A stretch of 64,000 nt of DNA. It comes from an uncultured Lachnospiraceae bacterium (lineage in GTDB: Bacteria > Bacillota > Clostridia > Lachnospirales > Lachnospiraceae). Positions 23,151 through 32,462 of this stretch are shown piece by piece (position 1 is the stretch's first letter; each line of letters starts with the position of its first letter). Below the pieces are notes generated by a model that did not search any database, had not been told where the DNA came from, and saw only the letters and a program-made list of their open reading frames with translations. The position numbers and the translations under genes are program-made. The stretch lies in NCBI GenBank assembly GCA_900316805.1, contig ONEJ01000011.1:1-64000 (forward strand), given 5' to 3'.

Positions 23151-24818
23151 ATGGAGAAAAAGCAGGTTTGGGTCATAGGACATAAGAATCCGGATACGGA
23201 TTCCATCTGTGCAGCAATTGCCTATGCGAACTTAAAGAACAATCTGAAGGAGCAGGGAGAGACGGCAGCTCCTGATGTTGAGTATGTTCCGATGCGTGCG
23301 GGGGATTTGAACGCAGAGACAGAATATGTGCTGAATCGTTTTCAGGCACCGCTTCCAGGTCTTGTCACGGATGTTGGAACACAGATCAGGGATATCCATA
23401 TCCGGAAAACCGAGGGGGTCAGCAGTCATATTTCCATGAAAAAGGCATGGGAGATGATGAAGATTCTTGGTGTTGTTACACTTCCGGTAGTGAAGAATGG
23501 CAAGCTGGAGGGACTGATTGTCACGGGAGATATTGCCAAGTCCTATATGGATGTATATGATAATACCATCCTTTCCACGGCGCGGACCCAGTATAAGAAC
23601 ATTGTGGAGACTCTGGAGGGACAGCTTTTGACCGGAAATGAACACGCCTATTTCGTGCATGGTAAGGTGGTCATCGGTGTAGGTACTCCCGAGGTACTTT
23701 CCACCGCAGTGGACAGTGACGATCTGGTGATGATCGGAGACCGGGAGGAGTCGCAGATGCTTTCTATTGCCTCTAATTGCAGCTGCATGATCGTGACCAA
23801 TGGATACGAGGTGGTCCCGGAGGTGATTGAGGCAGCCAGACAAAGAGATGTGGTATTGATCAGCACGCCATACGACACCTTTACGGCAGCCCGTCTGATC
23901 AATCAGAGTATTCCAATCAAGCACTTTATGACAAAGAAAGATATTATTCATTTCCATTTGGATGATTACGTGGATGAGGTTCGGGAATCGGTGGCAAAGA
24001 TCAGACACCGGGATTTTCCGATTTTGGATGAGAATCAGAATTACGTAGGCATGTTCTCAAGACGTAACCTGATGGATTCCCAGAAGAAACAACTGATTCT
24101 TGTAGACCACAATGAAAAATCCCAGGCAGTTACCAATATTGAAGAGGCAGAGATTCTGGAGATCATCGACCATCACCGTCTGGGAAGTTTGGAAACCATG
24201 GCACCGGTATATTTCAGAAATCAGCCTCTGGGCTGTACTTCGACAATTGTTTATCAGATGTATCAGGAGAAAAACGTCGAGATTACGGCACAGATGGCAG
24301 GGCTGATGTGTTCTGCGATCTTGTCAGACACCCTGATGTTTCGATCGCCTACATGTACGCCCTTGGATAAGGAGGCTGCCAGCAGTCTGGCGGAAATTGC
24401 CGGTGTAAAGGTGGAAGAACTGGCAGCAGCTATGTTCAAGGCAGGCAGCAATTTTGACAGTAAAACAGAAGAAGAAATATTAAATCAGGATTTTAAAACA
24501 TTTCATTATGGCGATATCAGCTTTGGTGTGGCACAGATCAGCGCTATGAACCGTCAGGAACTGGATGCGGTACAGAAACGGATCGAGCCAAAGATGGAGC
24601 AGATGATGGGAGAAAAGCAGGTGCAGATGCTGTTCGTTATGCTCACGGATATATTGAATGAGGCTACCTTCTTAATTTACCGTGGAGCAGATGCATCACA
24701 GATTGCAGCAAGAGCATATGATCGTGCACCGAATCAGGAGGGGATTATGCTGGAGAATGTTGTATCGAGAAAGAAACAGCTGATTCCTGCGCTGATCAAC
24801 AGCATGGCTGAGGCATAA
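23151..24818 (+). CDS. ppaC: Manganese-dependent inorganic pyrophosphatase with CBS/DRTGG insert
   Basis: 555 aa from ATG 23151 (MEKKQVWVIGHKNPDTDS), which has aaggag at 23139-23144; upstream ATGs sit in the preceding terminator. It is a DHH-family class II pyrophosphatase, split by a regulatory insert. The N-terminal GHKNPDTDS is near residue 10. A CBS-DRTGG-CBS block occupies about 70-300 (LGVVTLPVV, then FPILDENQNYVGMFS). The DHH motif in EIIDHHRLG is near 340 and DHHA2 is at the C-terminus. CBS-pyrophosphatases of this kind are controlled by adenine nucleotides and, when DRTGG is present, by diadenosine polyphosphates. It drives biosynthesis by removing pyrophosphate. Confidence 0.92.
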   Translation: MEKKQVWVIGHKNPDTDSICAAIAYANLKNNLKEQGETAAPDVEYVPMRAGDLNAETEYVLNRFQAPLPGLVTDVGTQIRDIHIRKTEGVSSHISMKKAWEMMKILGVVTLPVVKNGKLEGLIVTGDIAKSYMDVYDNTILSTARTQYKNIVETLEGQLLTGNEHAYFVHGKVVIGVGTPEVLSTAVDSDDLVMIGDREESQMLSIASNCSCMIVTNGYEVVPEVIEAARQRDVVLISTPYDTFTAARLINQSIPIKHFMTKKDIIHFHLDDYVDEVRESVAKIRHRDFPILDENQNYVGMFSRRNLMDSQKKQLILVDHNEKSQAVTNIEEAEILEIIDHHRLGSLETMAPVYFRNQPLGCTSTIVYQMYQEKNVEITAQMAGLMCSAILSDTLMFRSPTCTPLDKEAASSLAEIAGVKVEELAAAMFKAGSNFDSKTEEEILNQDFKTFHYGDISFGVAQISAMNRQELDAVQKRIEPKMEQMMGEKQVQMLFVMLTDILNEATFLIYRGADASQIAARAYDRAPNQEGIMLENVVSRKKQLIPALINSMAEA

Positions 24819-24851
24819 GGGATATAAGGAAAAGAGGGAGGTTCCTGAAAT

Positions 24852-25685
24852 ATGAAATTTACAAAAATGCATGGCTGCGGAAATGACTACGTGTATGTCA
24901 ATTTGTTTGAGGAGAAAATAACGGATCCTGCAGCGCTTTCCATCAAGGTCAGTGACAGGCACTTCGGTATTGGCTCTGACGGTCTCATCACCATCGGGCC
25001 ATCGGAACATGCAGATTTTCGGATGAGAATCTACAATGCAGACGGGTCTGAGGCTGAAATGTGTGGCAATGGGATCCGTTGTGTCGCCAAGTATGTATAT
25101 GACCATCATATGACCGATCAAAAGGAAATTTCCGTGGAAACCGGAGCAGGGATTAAGACCCTTCAGCTGACGGTGGAGGACGGGAAGGTTACGATGGTTC
25201 GTGTAGATATGGGACAGCCGGTTTTGGAGCCGGATCAGATCCCGGTAAAAGCTTCCGGTGACAGGGTCGTGGATGAACCCATCACAGCAGGCGGGAAAGA
25301 GTGGCGTATGACCTGCGTGTCTATGGGAAATCCCCATGCTGTGGTGTTTGTGGATGATGTTGCTGACTTTGCACTGGAAACTTATGGACCGGCCTTTGAG
25401 AATCATGAGCGGTTCCCCAAGAGAATTAACACGGAATTCGTGCAGGTCATTTCCAGAAAGGAAGTATCCATGCGGGTGTGGGAGAGAGGCTCTGCTGAAA
25501 CCTTTGCCTGCGGTACAGGAACCTGTGCCACGGTGATGGCGTGCATCCTGAATGACCGGACAGATAACCAGGTGCTGGTTCATCTCCGGGGAGGAGATCT
25601 GCAGATTGAATATGATTCGGAAAGCAGGCACATTTTTATGACGGGACCTGCTATAGAGGTCTTTGAAGGACAGTGGGAACAGTAA
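24852..25685 (+). CDS. dapF: Diaminopimelate epimerase
   Basis: 277 aa. Converts LL-DAP to meso-DAP for lysine and peptidoglycan. Both catalytic cysteines are present: EMCGNGIRC near residue 75 and ETFACGTGTCA near 220; GIGSDG and MGNPHAVVF are also typical. Strong Shine-Dalgarno (gggagg). It is placed directly before murE, which adds meso-DAP to the peptidoglycan precursor, so the pair forms a sensible wall-synthesis unit. Confidence 0.96.
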   Translation: MKFTKMHGCGNDYVYVNLFEEKITDPAALSIKVSDRHFGIGSDGLITIGPSEHADFRMRIYNADGSEAEMCGNGIRCVAKYVYDHHMTDQKEISVETGAGIKTLQLTVEDGKVTMVRVDMGQPVLEPDQIPVKASGDRVVDEPITAGGKEWRMTCVSMGNPHAVVFVDDVADFALETYGPAFENHERFPKRINTEFVQVISRKEVSMRVWERGSAETFACGTGTCATVMACILNDRTDNQVLVHLRGGDLQIEYDSESRHIFMTGPAIEVFEGQWEQ

Positions 25686-25712
25686 AAACAGTAAATTCGA
25701 AGGAGAAAATAA

Positions 25713-27185
25713 ATGAAGATTAAACAACTTCTTGAAAAGACGGAATACGAACTTCTTCAGGGGAATCTGGAAACGGAGATTACAACACTGGTCTATGATT
25801 CCAGAAAGGTGGAAAAGGGAAGTGTTTTTGTCTGCATCAGTGGAAGTGTAAGGGATGCCCATGATTTTATACCGGACGTGATTGCAAAGGGGGCATCAGC
25901 GGTTGTTGTGGAACATGAAGTAGTGATGGATCCGTCTGTTACCTGTATTATGGTAAAGAACAGCCGGCTGGCTCTTGCCAATATGGCTGCTGCTTATTTT
26001 GGATATCCTGCAGAAAAGCTTAAGACCATCGGAATTACCGGAACAAAGGGAAAGACCACAACAACCTATATGGTAAAATCCATTCTGGAGGCTGCCGGAA
26101 TTAAGACGGGGCTGATTGGAACCATTGAATCGGTGATTGGGGAGGAGAAGATTCCTTCTGCCAATACCACGCCGGAATCCTACCGGGTACAGGAGCTCTT
26201 TGCGAAGATGGTGGAGGCTGGCCTTGACGCCGTAGTTATGGAGGTGTCTTCCCAGGCACTGATGCTGCACCGGGTATCCGGTTTTATCTTTGATATCGGT
26301 GTGTTTACCAACCTGGAGCCTGACCATATCGGAGAGAATGAACATAAGGATTTTGAGGATTATATGCACTGCAAGAGTCTTCTGTTCCAGCAGTGCAGAC
26401 ACGGGATTTTTAACGGAGACAGTGAACATCTTCAGGGAATTCTGAAAGGACATACCTGTTCTGTGGAGACCTTTGGGTTCGGAAACGAAAATGACCTGGT
26501 GGCTTTGAATGTAGAGCTGAAAAAGGAACACGGAGCTCTGGGAGTTCAATACCATGTGGGAGGAGAACTGGATTTTGATGTGGAAGTCAACGTTCCGGGA
26601 AGCTTTTCGGTATATAATTCCCTGACGGCCATTGCCATCTGCCATCACTTTGGCGTGGAGCAGGAGAAAATCAAACAGGCTCTTTCCCATGTGAGCGTGA
26701 AGGGAAGAATCGAGATCGTTCCGGTGACGAAGCGTTATACCATTATGATCGATTATGCCCATAATGCCATGTCTCTGGAAAGCCTTTTGACCACCTTAAG
26801 AGAGTACGAGCCGGGACGTCTGGTCTGCCTCTTTGGCTGCGGTGGCAACCGTGCAAAATCAAGACGCTACGAGATGGGGGAGGTTTCCTCGAAACTGGCA
26901 GACCTGACGGTTGTTACCTCCGATAATCCGAGAAATGAAGAACCTATGGATATTATCAATGATATTCTTGTGGGAGTCCATAAGGCGGATGGCGAATATG
27001 TGACGATCCCGGACCGCAAGGAGGCTATCGCCTATTGCATGAAGAATGCAAAGGATGGAGATATCGTGGTTCTTGCTGGAAAGGGACACGAGGATTATCA
27101 GGAGATTAAGGGTGTCAAGCACCACATGGATGAGCGGGAACTGATCGCGGAAATTATCCGGGAAAATCCTGAATTAGAGCTGTAG
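25713..27185 (+). CDS. murE: UDP-MurNAc-tripeptide synthetase, meso-DAP type
   Basis: 490 aa Mur ligase. N-terminal UDP-binding domain (VYDSRKVEKGSVFVC), ATP-binding P-loop GITGTKGKTTTT near residue 108, substrate region NTTPES, and the C-terminal SDNPRNEEP, where the DNPR motif selects meso-diaminopimelate over lysine. Cytoplasmic step of peptidoglycan synthesis. The central section FTNLEPDHIGENEH differs from the usual TNLSRDHLDYHG, a variation I associate with a clostridial subgroup. It lies 27 bases downstream of dapF. Confidence 0.93.
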   Translation: MKIKQLLEKTEYELLQGNLETEITTLVYDSRKVEKGSVFVCISGSVRDAHDFIPDVIAKGASAVVVEHEVVMDPSVTCIMVKNSRLALANMAAAYFGYPAEKLKTIGITGTKGKTTTTYMVKSILEAAGIKTGLIGTIESVIGEEKIPSANTTPESYRVQELFAKMVEAGLDAVVMEVSSQALMLHRVSGFIFDIGVFTNLEPDHIGENEHKDFEDYMHCKSLLFQQCRHGIFNGDSEHLQGILKGHTCSVETFGFGNENDLVALNVELKKEHGALGVQYHVGGELDFDVEVNVPGSFSVYNSLTAIAICHHFGVEQEKIKQALSHVSVKGRIEIVPVTKRYTIMIDYAHNAMSLESLLTTLREYEPGRLVCLFGCGGNRAKSRRYEMGEVSSKLADLTVVTSDNPRNEEPMDIINDILVGVHKADGEYVTIPDRKEAIAYCMKNAKDGDIVVLAGKGHEDYQEIKGVKHHMDERELIAEIIRENPELEL

Positions 27186-27197
27186 TAAGGAGTAAAA

Positions 27198-27770
27198 ATG
27201 GGTAAACAGAACTGGAAACCGGGAAATATGCTAAACCCTGTGCCGGCAGTTATGGTAAGTACCGCTGATGAGAATGGAAAACCTAATATACTGACCATCG
27301 CCTGGGCCGGAACGGTATGCACCAATCCGCCGATGGTATCGATCTCGGTAAGACCTTCCCGGTATTCCTATGAGGCTCTTGTGAAAACGGGGGAATTTGT
27401 GATCAACCTCACAACAGAAGATTTGGCATATGCCTGTGATTACTGCGGAGTGGTAAGCGGAAGAGAGGTTGATAAGTTTGCAAAGCTTGGATTGACGCCG
27501 CTGGCCATGCCAAATGTCAGCGCTCCCGGCATCGCGGAAAGCCCGGTTTGTATTGAATGTCGGGTGAAGAGCAGGTCAGAGCTTGGAAGCCATACCATGT
27601 TTGTGGCAGAAGTGCTGGGAGTTACGGTGGAGGATTCCTATATGGAGGATTCGGGTCGCTTTGATATCAATAACCTGGGACTTGTGATGTATTCCCACGG
27701 CGAATATTTTTCTCTCGGGAAGAAGCTAGGAAAATTCGGATATAGTGTGAAGAAAAAACCGTCTGCGTGA
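27198..27770 (+). CDS. Flavin reductase-like FMN-binding split-barrel protein
   Basis: 190 aa, full length for the flavin reductase-like domain family (PVPAVMVSTADENGKPNILT, SISVRPSRYSYEAL, GEFVINLTT). Such proteins bind FMN and act as flavin or small-molecule reductases. It contains several cysteines (CTNPP, ACDYCG, CIEC), as seen in flavoredoxin-type members of anaerobes. It lies 12 bases after murE, so is probably cotranscribed. The terminator at 27756-27785 overlaps the end of the gene, with the stop codon in the hairpin loop. Substrate unknown. Confidence 0.88.
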   Translation: MGKQNWKPGNMLNPVPAVMVSTADENGKPNILTIAWAGTVCTNPPMVSISVRPSRYSYEALVKTGEFVINLTTEDLAYACDYCGVVSGREVDKFAKLGLTPLAMPNVSAPGIAESPVCIECRVKSRSELGSHTMFVAEVLGVTVEDSYMEDSGRFDINNLGLVMYSHGEYFSLGKKLGKFGYSVKKKPSA

Positions 27771-27785
27771 GCAGGCGGTTTATTT
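27756..27785. terminator. Bidirectional terminator
   Basis: aaaccgtctgc (27756-27766) pairs with gcaggcggttt (27771-27781) across GTGA. T-rich sequence follows on both strands (TTTATTTTAT on plus, TTTTTTCTTC on minus), so it can end both the murE-side transcript and the convergent DUF4364 operon. Confidence 0.8.
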
Positions 27786-27811
27786 TATAAATGACAATCC
27801 ATGTGGGAAGT

Positions 27812-28327
27812 TTAATTCATAAGAAGATCCATGAGATAGGCGTATACCTCTTCGTTCTGCTCCTTCCAGTTGGCACAGATGGTTTCGGCCTGCTCCTTTG
27901 TTTTGACCAGTAGGGTCAGATCAACAAGAGATTCTCCCTCGGAGCGCACCTGGCATCGAACGGAATATTTCTGGCCGGTGGTGCGGTAATAATTGGCCAG
28001 CAGAGAATTTTCCTGTCGAAATTCCATTTGATTTTCATCAAAGAACTTTCTGACATCCTCTTCGATTTCGTCATTTAATTTATTCTCAAAATAATGCAGC
28101 GTTTCTTTGCCGGAATCTGTGATGGAATATTGGGTGTTGGAATGGGTGGTTTCTGCCAGAATTAAACCGGCATCCTCAAGATCTTTGATCACCTCCTGGA
28201 CACGGAAGTAATCCGTGTAATCCCGATCCAGAAAGAAATTAGAAATCTGTGTGTTGGTAAGGGGAAAACCGGCTTTGTCCAGCATATATAAAATCGTGAT
28301 TTTATAAATTGTAAATGGTTCAGCCAT
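27812..28327 (-). CDS. DUF4364 family protein
   Basis: 171 aa matching DUF4364, a family found mainly in Clostridia. The N-terminal half looks like a winged helix-turn-helix (TIYKITILYMLDKAGFPLTNTQISNFFL, quoted in parts: ILYMLDKAGFPLT and ISNFFLDRDY; ITDSGKETLHYFENKL). It may therefore be a DNA-binding regulator, but no role is established that I know of. ATG is preceded by aaggag. It overlaps the radical SAM gene by 8 bases and is last in the malic enzyme operon. Confidence 0.88.
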   Translation of the reverse strand: MAEPFTIYKITILYMLDKAGFPLTNTQISNFFLDRDYTDYFRVQEVIKDLEDAGLILAETTHSNTQYSITDSGKETLHYFENKLNDEIEEDVRKFFDENQMEFRQENSLLANYYRTTGQKYSVRCQVRSEGESLVDLTLLVKTKEQAETICANWKEQNEEVYAYLMDLLMN

Positions 28328-29249
28328 AATAAAGTGCTCCTTGTCTGGTGTCGCGTTCCTTCAGGCGGCGACGGATGGTATTCAGTACTCTTCTTTTGTC
28401 GGTGCTCCAGGCGGGAGCCAGCAGCAGATTTCTCGGACCGTCTCCGGTAAGCCGGTGAATCACTACGTTCGGGGGCAGCAATTCCAGACAGTCAACCACA
28501 AGTTCGCAGTATTCCTCCAGCTCCATCAGGGGAAAGGGAGACGCAGCGTAGCTTTCTGCCAGATGAGTTCCCTTGAGAATGTGCAGAAGCTGCAGCTTAA
28601 CACCTGCAATGTGCAGAGTGCAAAGATGTCTTATGGTATCCAGCATCATCTCACGGGTTTCACCAGGAAGCCCCAGAATTACATGGGCGATGACAGGGAT
28701 ATTTCTTTCCTGCAGGGCATATACGGCCGCATCGAACTGTTCTACCGTGGTGTGGGTGTTCATGCGCTGCAGGGTCTCGTTGTGGATGGTTTGCAGACCA
28801 AGCTCGATCCACACCGGCTTCTGGCTCTGCAGCTGACTGAGAAGATCCAGTACTTCCGCAGGGAGACAGTCACTTCTTGTTCCAATGGAAAGGGCTGCGA
28901 TCTCCTGGGGACTTATTGCCTCAGAAAAAAGATTGTAAAGCCGATCCACCGGGGCATAGGTATTGGTGTAGGACTGGAAATAGGCGATAAATTTCCGGCA
29001 GTTAGTCTTTCCTGCAATTCGTTTCCTGGCCTCCGCAATCTGTTCTGAAACAGAAAGAGATGCCGATGATGCAAAGTCTCCGGAACCGCCTTCGCTGCAG
29101 AAGGCGCATCCCCCGCTGCTTTTGGTACCGTCCCGGTTGGGACAGGTCATGCCACCGCTTAAGCTGAGCCGGTACACCTTCTCGCCAAAGCTATACCGGC
29201 AGTAATCATTCAGGGAATAAAACCGGCTGCTTTCGTCCGTTACTTTCAT
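28320..29249 (-). CDS. TIGR01212-type radical SAM protein (YtqA-like)
   Basis: 309 aa. The N-terminal cluster motif reads CPNRDGTKSSGGCAFC near residue 36, the unusual spacing of the TIGR01212/YtqA family rather than plain CxxxCxxC. Downstream are the TIM-barrel signatures YFQSYTNTY, IGTRSDCLP and VWIELGLQT, plus a Elp3-like HVILGLPGE. The family contributes to tRNA or other modification, but its substrate is not settled. It begins one base after the malic enzyme stop (minus strand), so the two are translationally coupled. Confidence 0.9.
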   Translation of the reverse strand: MKVTDESSRFYSLNDYCRYSFGEKVYRLSLSGGMTCPNRDGTKSSGGCAFCSEGGSGDFASSASLSVSEQIAEARKRIAGKTNCRKFIAYFQSYTNTYAPVDRLYNLFSEAISPQEIAALSIGTRSDCLPAEVLDLLSQLQSQKPVWIELGLQTIHNETLQRMNTHTTVEQFDAAVYALQERNIPVIAHVILGLPGETREMMLDTIRHLCTLHIAGVKLQLLHILKGTHLAESYAASPFPLMELEEYCELVVDCLELLPPNVVIHRLTGDGPRNLLLAPAWSTDKRRVLNTIRRRLKERDTRQGALYYG

Positions 29250-29250
29250 A

Positions 29251-30402
29251 CTAAGAAATATGGGACTTTACAGCCAGGCTGACAACTTCGGCAACCCGTG
29301 GGTCAAAGGCTTCCGGCATAATAAAGTCTTCATTTAATTCTTCATCGGAAACCAGAGCAGCCAATGCCTCTGCAGCCGCAAGCTTCATTTCTTCTGTAAT
29401 CTGCTTTGCGTGTCCTTGCAATGCTCCCTTAAAGATTCCCGGGAAGGCAATGACGTTATTGACCTGATTAGGGAAGTCGCTTCTTCCGGTGCCCACAACC
29501 TTTGCTCCGGCCGCCTTGGCAACATCCGGCATGATCTCCGGTACAGGGTTTGCCATGGCAAAGAGAATGGAGTCCCGGTTCATGGAGGAGACCATTTCTG
29601 GTGTAACGATATTCGGTGCGGAAACTCCCACGAAGATATCAGCACCCTGCAGTGCGTCTGCAAGGGAACCGGTCTTGTTTTCCAGGTTGGTTACCTCTGT
29701 CATTTTCTTCTGCATCCAGTTGAGGTTCGGGTAATCCTTACCGATGATTCCCTCGCGATCGCACATGGTTACATGTTTGAAACCATAGGTTAATAACAGT
29801 TTTGTGATGGCAATTCCGGCAGATCCTGCGCCGTTGACCACGACACGGCAGTCCTCTTTCTTCTTGCCGGTAACACGCAGACCGTTGATGATGCCTGCCA
29901 GCACTACGATGGCGGTGCCGTGCTGGTCGTCATGGAACACAGGGATGTCCAGCATTTCCTTCAGGCGCTCCTCAATCTCGAAGCAGCGTGGTGCACTGAT
30001 ATCCTCCAGGTTGATGCCACCAAAGCCCGGGGCAATATTCTTAACAGCAGTGATGATCTCCTCGGTGTCCTGGGTGTCCAGACAGATTGGGACTGCGTTT
30101 ACGTCACCGAATTCCTTGAAAAGGACACATTTTCCCTCCATAACGGGCATGGCTGCGTAGGGTCCGATGTTACCCAGTCCCAGAACAGCGCTTCCGTCGG
30201 ATACAACGGCTACGGTGTTGGACTTCCAGGTGTAGGTGTAAGCTGCGGCAGGATCTTCGGCGATGACCTTGCAGGGCTCCGCAACGCCCGGAGTGTAGGC
30301 AATGGCCAGATCCTCTCTTGTCTTTACCTTGGACTTTGCAACGGTTTCCAGTTTTCCATTCCATTCTTTGTGACACTGGAGTGCCTTTTCTTTATTATCC
30401 AT
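29251..30402 (-). CDS. Malic enzyme (NAD(P)-dependent, decarboxylating)
   Basis: 383 aa from the ATG at 30402 (MDNKEKALQCHKEW), selected because aaggag lies 10 bases upstream; the frame extends further but without a ribosome site. Decarboxylates malate to pyruvate. Motifs: catalytic Tyr in AYTPGVAEPC, GLGNIGPYAAMPVMEGK with the active Lys, metal ligands in VFHDDQHGTA, and the nucleotide-binding GAGSAGIA. Short bacterial form without a phosphotransacetylase tail. It is first gene of a three-gene minus-strand unit with promoter at 30438-30466. Confidence 0.95.
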   Translation of the reverse strand: MDNKEKALQCHKEWNGKLETVAKSKVKTREDLAIAYTPGVAEPCKVIAEDPAAAYTYTWKSNTVAVVSDGSAVLGLGNIGPYAAMPVMEGKCVLFKEFGDVNAVPICLDTQDTEEIITAVKNIAPGFGGINLEDISAPRCFEIEERLKEMLDIPVFHDDQHGTAIVVLAGIINGLRVTGKKKEDCRVVVNGAGSAGIAITKLLLTYGFKHVTMCDREGIIGKDYPNLNWMQKKMTEVTNLENKTGSLADALQGADIFVGVSAPNIVTPEMVSSMNRDSILFAMANPVPEIMPDVAKAAGAKVVGTGRSDFPNQVNNVIAFPGIFKGALQGHAKQITEEMKLAAAEALAALVSDEELNEDFIMPEAFDPRVAEVVSLAVKSHIS

Positions 30403-30437
30403 GTGTGTATTCTCCTTCGTATTTTTATGCTTTTTTA

Positions 30438-30466
30438 ACCATACCATTCTTGTTGTGACAAATCAA
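30438..30466 (-). promoter_or_regulatory. Promoter of the malic enzyme operon
   Basis: On the minus strand TTGATT (30466-30461), a 17-base spacer and TATGGT (30443-30438), about 36 bases before the ATG. Confidence 0.45.
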
Positions 30467-30598
30467 GAAGGGATTCAGAAGAAAAAGTGCTTTTCTTTTT
30501 GAAATAGTTGTAGTATACTAGCTTGTAGTTAGTTCGAAGTCGTTTCTGACAGATTTCCCTGTGAATACGATTACAATGATTAATGAAGGAGTTCCGAT

Positions 30599-32086
30599 AT
30601 GAGAGAAAAATATGAAAGTCTGTCTCTGGTTGTCCTTAAGGATCTGGCCAAGGCAAGAGGACTAAAGGGCATTTCCGCAATGAAAAAGGGAGAGCTTGTT
30701 GAGCGCATGCTGCAGGAAGATGAGAAGGACCGGGAGAAGGCGAAGCTACAGGAGGGAAAGGAAGCTGGTCAGCAGAAGCCGGAGTATACTGTCCGGGCGA
30801 AGAAGGCACCGGGAAGTGAACGCCAGGAGCGCACAGAGTATGCACCGAGACCGGAGCGTGCACCCCGGGTGGAGCAGGAGAATACTTCTTATGGAGCGAA
30901 GGATAAGGAGAAGGATGAGAGTGATTCGGCAGCTATCAAGGATGATATTGCAAGCTTAGACAGCGGCTGTACCGTCAACGGTATACTGGAGGTAATGTCC
31001 GATGGCTTTGGCTTTATCCGCTGCGAGAATTATCTGCCGGGAGAGCATGATGTCTATGTGGCACCTTCCCAGATCCGCCGCTTTAATCTGAAGACCGGTG
31101 ATATTATTTCCGGAAATACCAAGGTGAAGTCGGAGCGTGAGAAATTTTCCGCCCTGTTGTATGTGAGCACAGTGAATGGATACCACCCTTCCGAAGCCCA
31201 GAGGAGAAAGAACTTCGAGGATCTGACCCCGATCTTCCCCAATGTCAGACTTCACATGGAGCGTCCCGGCGGATCCGCTGCCATGCGTGTGATGGATATC
31301 GTATCCCCCATCGGTAAGGGACAGCGAGGCATGATCGTGTCACCGCCTAAGGCTGGTAAGACCACCCTGCTGAAGGAGGTTGCCAAGTCTGTGAAGCAGA
31401 ACAATCCGGAGATGCACCTGATCATCCTGCTGATTGATGAGCGTCCGGAGGAAGTAACGGATATCAAGGAGGCCATCGAGGGGGACAATGTAGAGGTTAT
31501 CTACTCTACCTTTGATGAGACGGCAGAGCATCACAAGAGAGTATCGGAGATGGTGATCGAGCGTGCGAAGCGTCTGGTGGAGCATAAGAAGGATGTGATG
31601 ATCCTTCTGGACAGCATTACGAGACTTGCCAGAGCCTACAACCTGACAGTTACTCCAAGTGGACGAACCCTGTCGGGAGGTCTTGATCCGGCAGCCCTTC
31701 ATATGCCGAAGCGCTTTTTCGGTGCAGCGAGAAACATGCGTGAGGGCGGAAGCCTTACCATTCTTGCCACAGCCCTTGTAGATACCGGAAGCAAGATGGA
31801 CGACGTAGTTTTTGAGGAGTTCAAGGGTACCGGTAATATGGAGCTTGTTTTGGATCGCAAGCTCTCCGAGAAACGTATTTTCCCGGCAGTGGATATCGTG
31901 AAATCGGGAACCCGAAGAGACGATCTGCTTCTGGATGTGGATGAGCAGGCAGGCGTGGAAAATATGAGAAGAGCATTAAATGGCATGCGCTCCGATGAGG
32001 CTGTGGAGAGCATTCTCAATATGTTTGCCCACACCCGCACCAATGCAGACTTTATCAATTTGGTAAAGAAAAACAGAATTTTATAA
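30599..32086 (+). CDS. rho: Transcription termination factor Rho
   Basis: 495 aa. Rho_N/SAP-like start (residues 1-40; [29 protein letters not shown] in part: [12 protein letters not shown]), then a charged, Arg/Glu/Pro-rich linker of about 75 residues, the RNA-binding cold-shock domain (about 120-195; [11 protein letters not shown]), and the RecA-type ATPase with P-loop [11 protein letters not shown] near 247, [22 protein letters not shown] and the R-loop. It forms a hexameric RNA helicase that ends untranslated transcripts. The linker is longer than in E. coli; similar insertions occur in other gut anaerobes. Probable -10 TATACT at 30514-30519. Confidence 0.96.
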   Translation: MREKYESLSLVVLKDLAKARGLKGISAMKKGELVERMLQEDEKDREKAKLQEGKEAGQQKPEYTVRAKKAPGSERQERTEYAPRPERAPRVEQENTSYGAKDKEKDESDSAAIKDDIASLDSGCTVNGILEVMSDGFGFIRCENYLPGEHDVYVAPSQIRRFNLKTGDIISGNTKVKSEREKFSALLYVSTVNGYHPSEAQRRKNFEDLTPIFPNVRLHMERPGGSAAMRVMDIVSPIGKGQRGMIVSPPKAGKTTLLKEVAKSVKQNNPEMHLIILLIDERPEEVTDIKEAIEGDNVEVIYSTFDETAEHHKRVSEMVIERAKRLVEHKKDVMILLDSITRLARAYNLTVTPSGRTLSGGLDPAALHMPKRFFGAARNMREGGSLTILATALVDTGSKMDDVVFEEFKGTGNMELVLDRKLSEKRIFPAVDIVKSGTRRDDLLLDVDEQAGVENMRRALNGMRSDEAVESILNMFAHTRTNADFINLVKKNRIL

Positions 32087-32093
32087 ATTTCCC

Positions 32094-32122
32094 TTGCATT
32101 CATGTAATGACTATGATACAAT
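32094..32122 (+). promoter_or_regulatory. Promoter of rpmE
   Basis: TTGCAT (32094-32099), a 17-base spacer and TACAAT (32117-32122). It leaves a leader of about 60 bases before the rpmE ATG. Confidence 0.65.
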
Positions 32123-32128
32123 AAATAA

Positions 32129-32188
32129 GCTGTTTATCGGGATGTAAACGGACGAACGTGTGAAAAGATTAATAGAAGAGGTGAAAAA
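32129..32188 (+). promoter_or_regulatory. rpmE 5' leader, possible L31 autoregulatory element
   Basis: The leader holds gttta (32132-32136) pairing with taaac (32145-32149) around tcgggatg, followed by cggacgaacgtg and a Shine-Dalgarno (gaggtg). Several bacterial groups have leader RNAs through which L31 regulates its own gene. Whether this one belongs to such a family could not be tested. Confidence 0.3.
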
Positions 32189-32389
32189 ATGAGAGAAGGA
32201 ATCCATCCAGATTATTATCAGGCAACGGTTACCTGCAACTGCGGAAATACATTCGTTACAGGTTCAACAAAGCCGGAGATCCACGTAGAAATCTGTTCTA
32301 AATGTCATCCGTTCTATACTGGTCAGCAGAAAGCAAACCAGGCTCGTGGACGTATCGAACAGTTCAACAAGAAGTATGGCATGAAATAG
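32189..32389 (+). CDS. rpmE: Ribosomal protein L31 (zinc-binding type)
   Basis: 66 aa. The four zinc ligands are C16, C18 (CNC), C36 and C39 (CSKC), so this is the C+ paralogue rather than the zinc-free YtiA form. Located at the large subunit's central protuberance bridging to 30S. The upstream neighbour is rho, a gene order common in Firmicutes. Confidence 0.97.
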   Translation: MREGIHPDYYQATVTCNCGNTFVTGSTKPEIHVEICSKCHPFYTGQQKANQARGRIEQFNKKYGMK

Positions 32390-32405
32390 AATTGAGTACA
32401 GTGCG

Positions 32406-32440
32406 AAAGGTTGAGGCTTCGATATGCCTCAACCTTTTTT
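32406..32440 (+). terminator. Terminator of rpmE
   Basis: aaaggttgaggc (32406-32417) pairs with gcctcaacc (32426-32434), followed by TTTTTTATTTTT. Confidence 0.85.
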
Positions 32441-32462
32441 ATTTTTATTAAAAGGAATGGGT

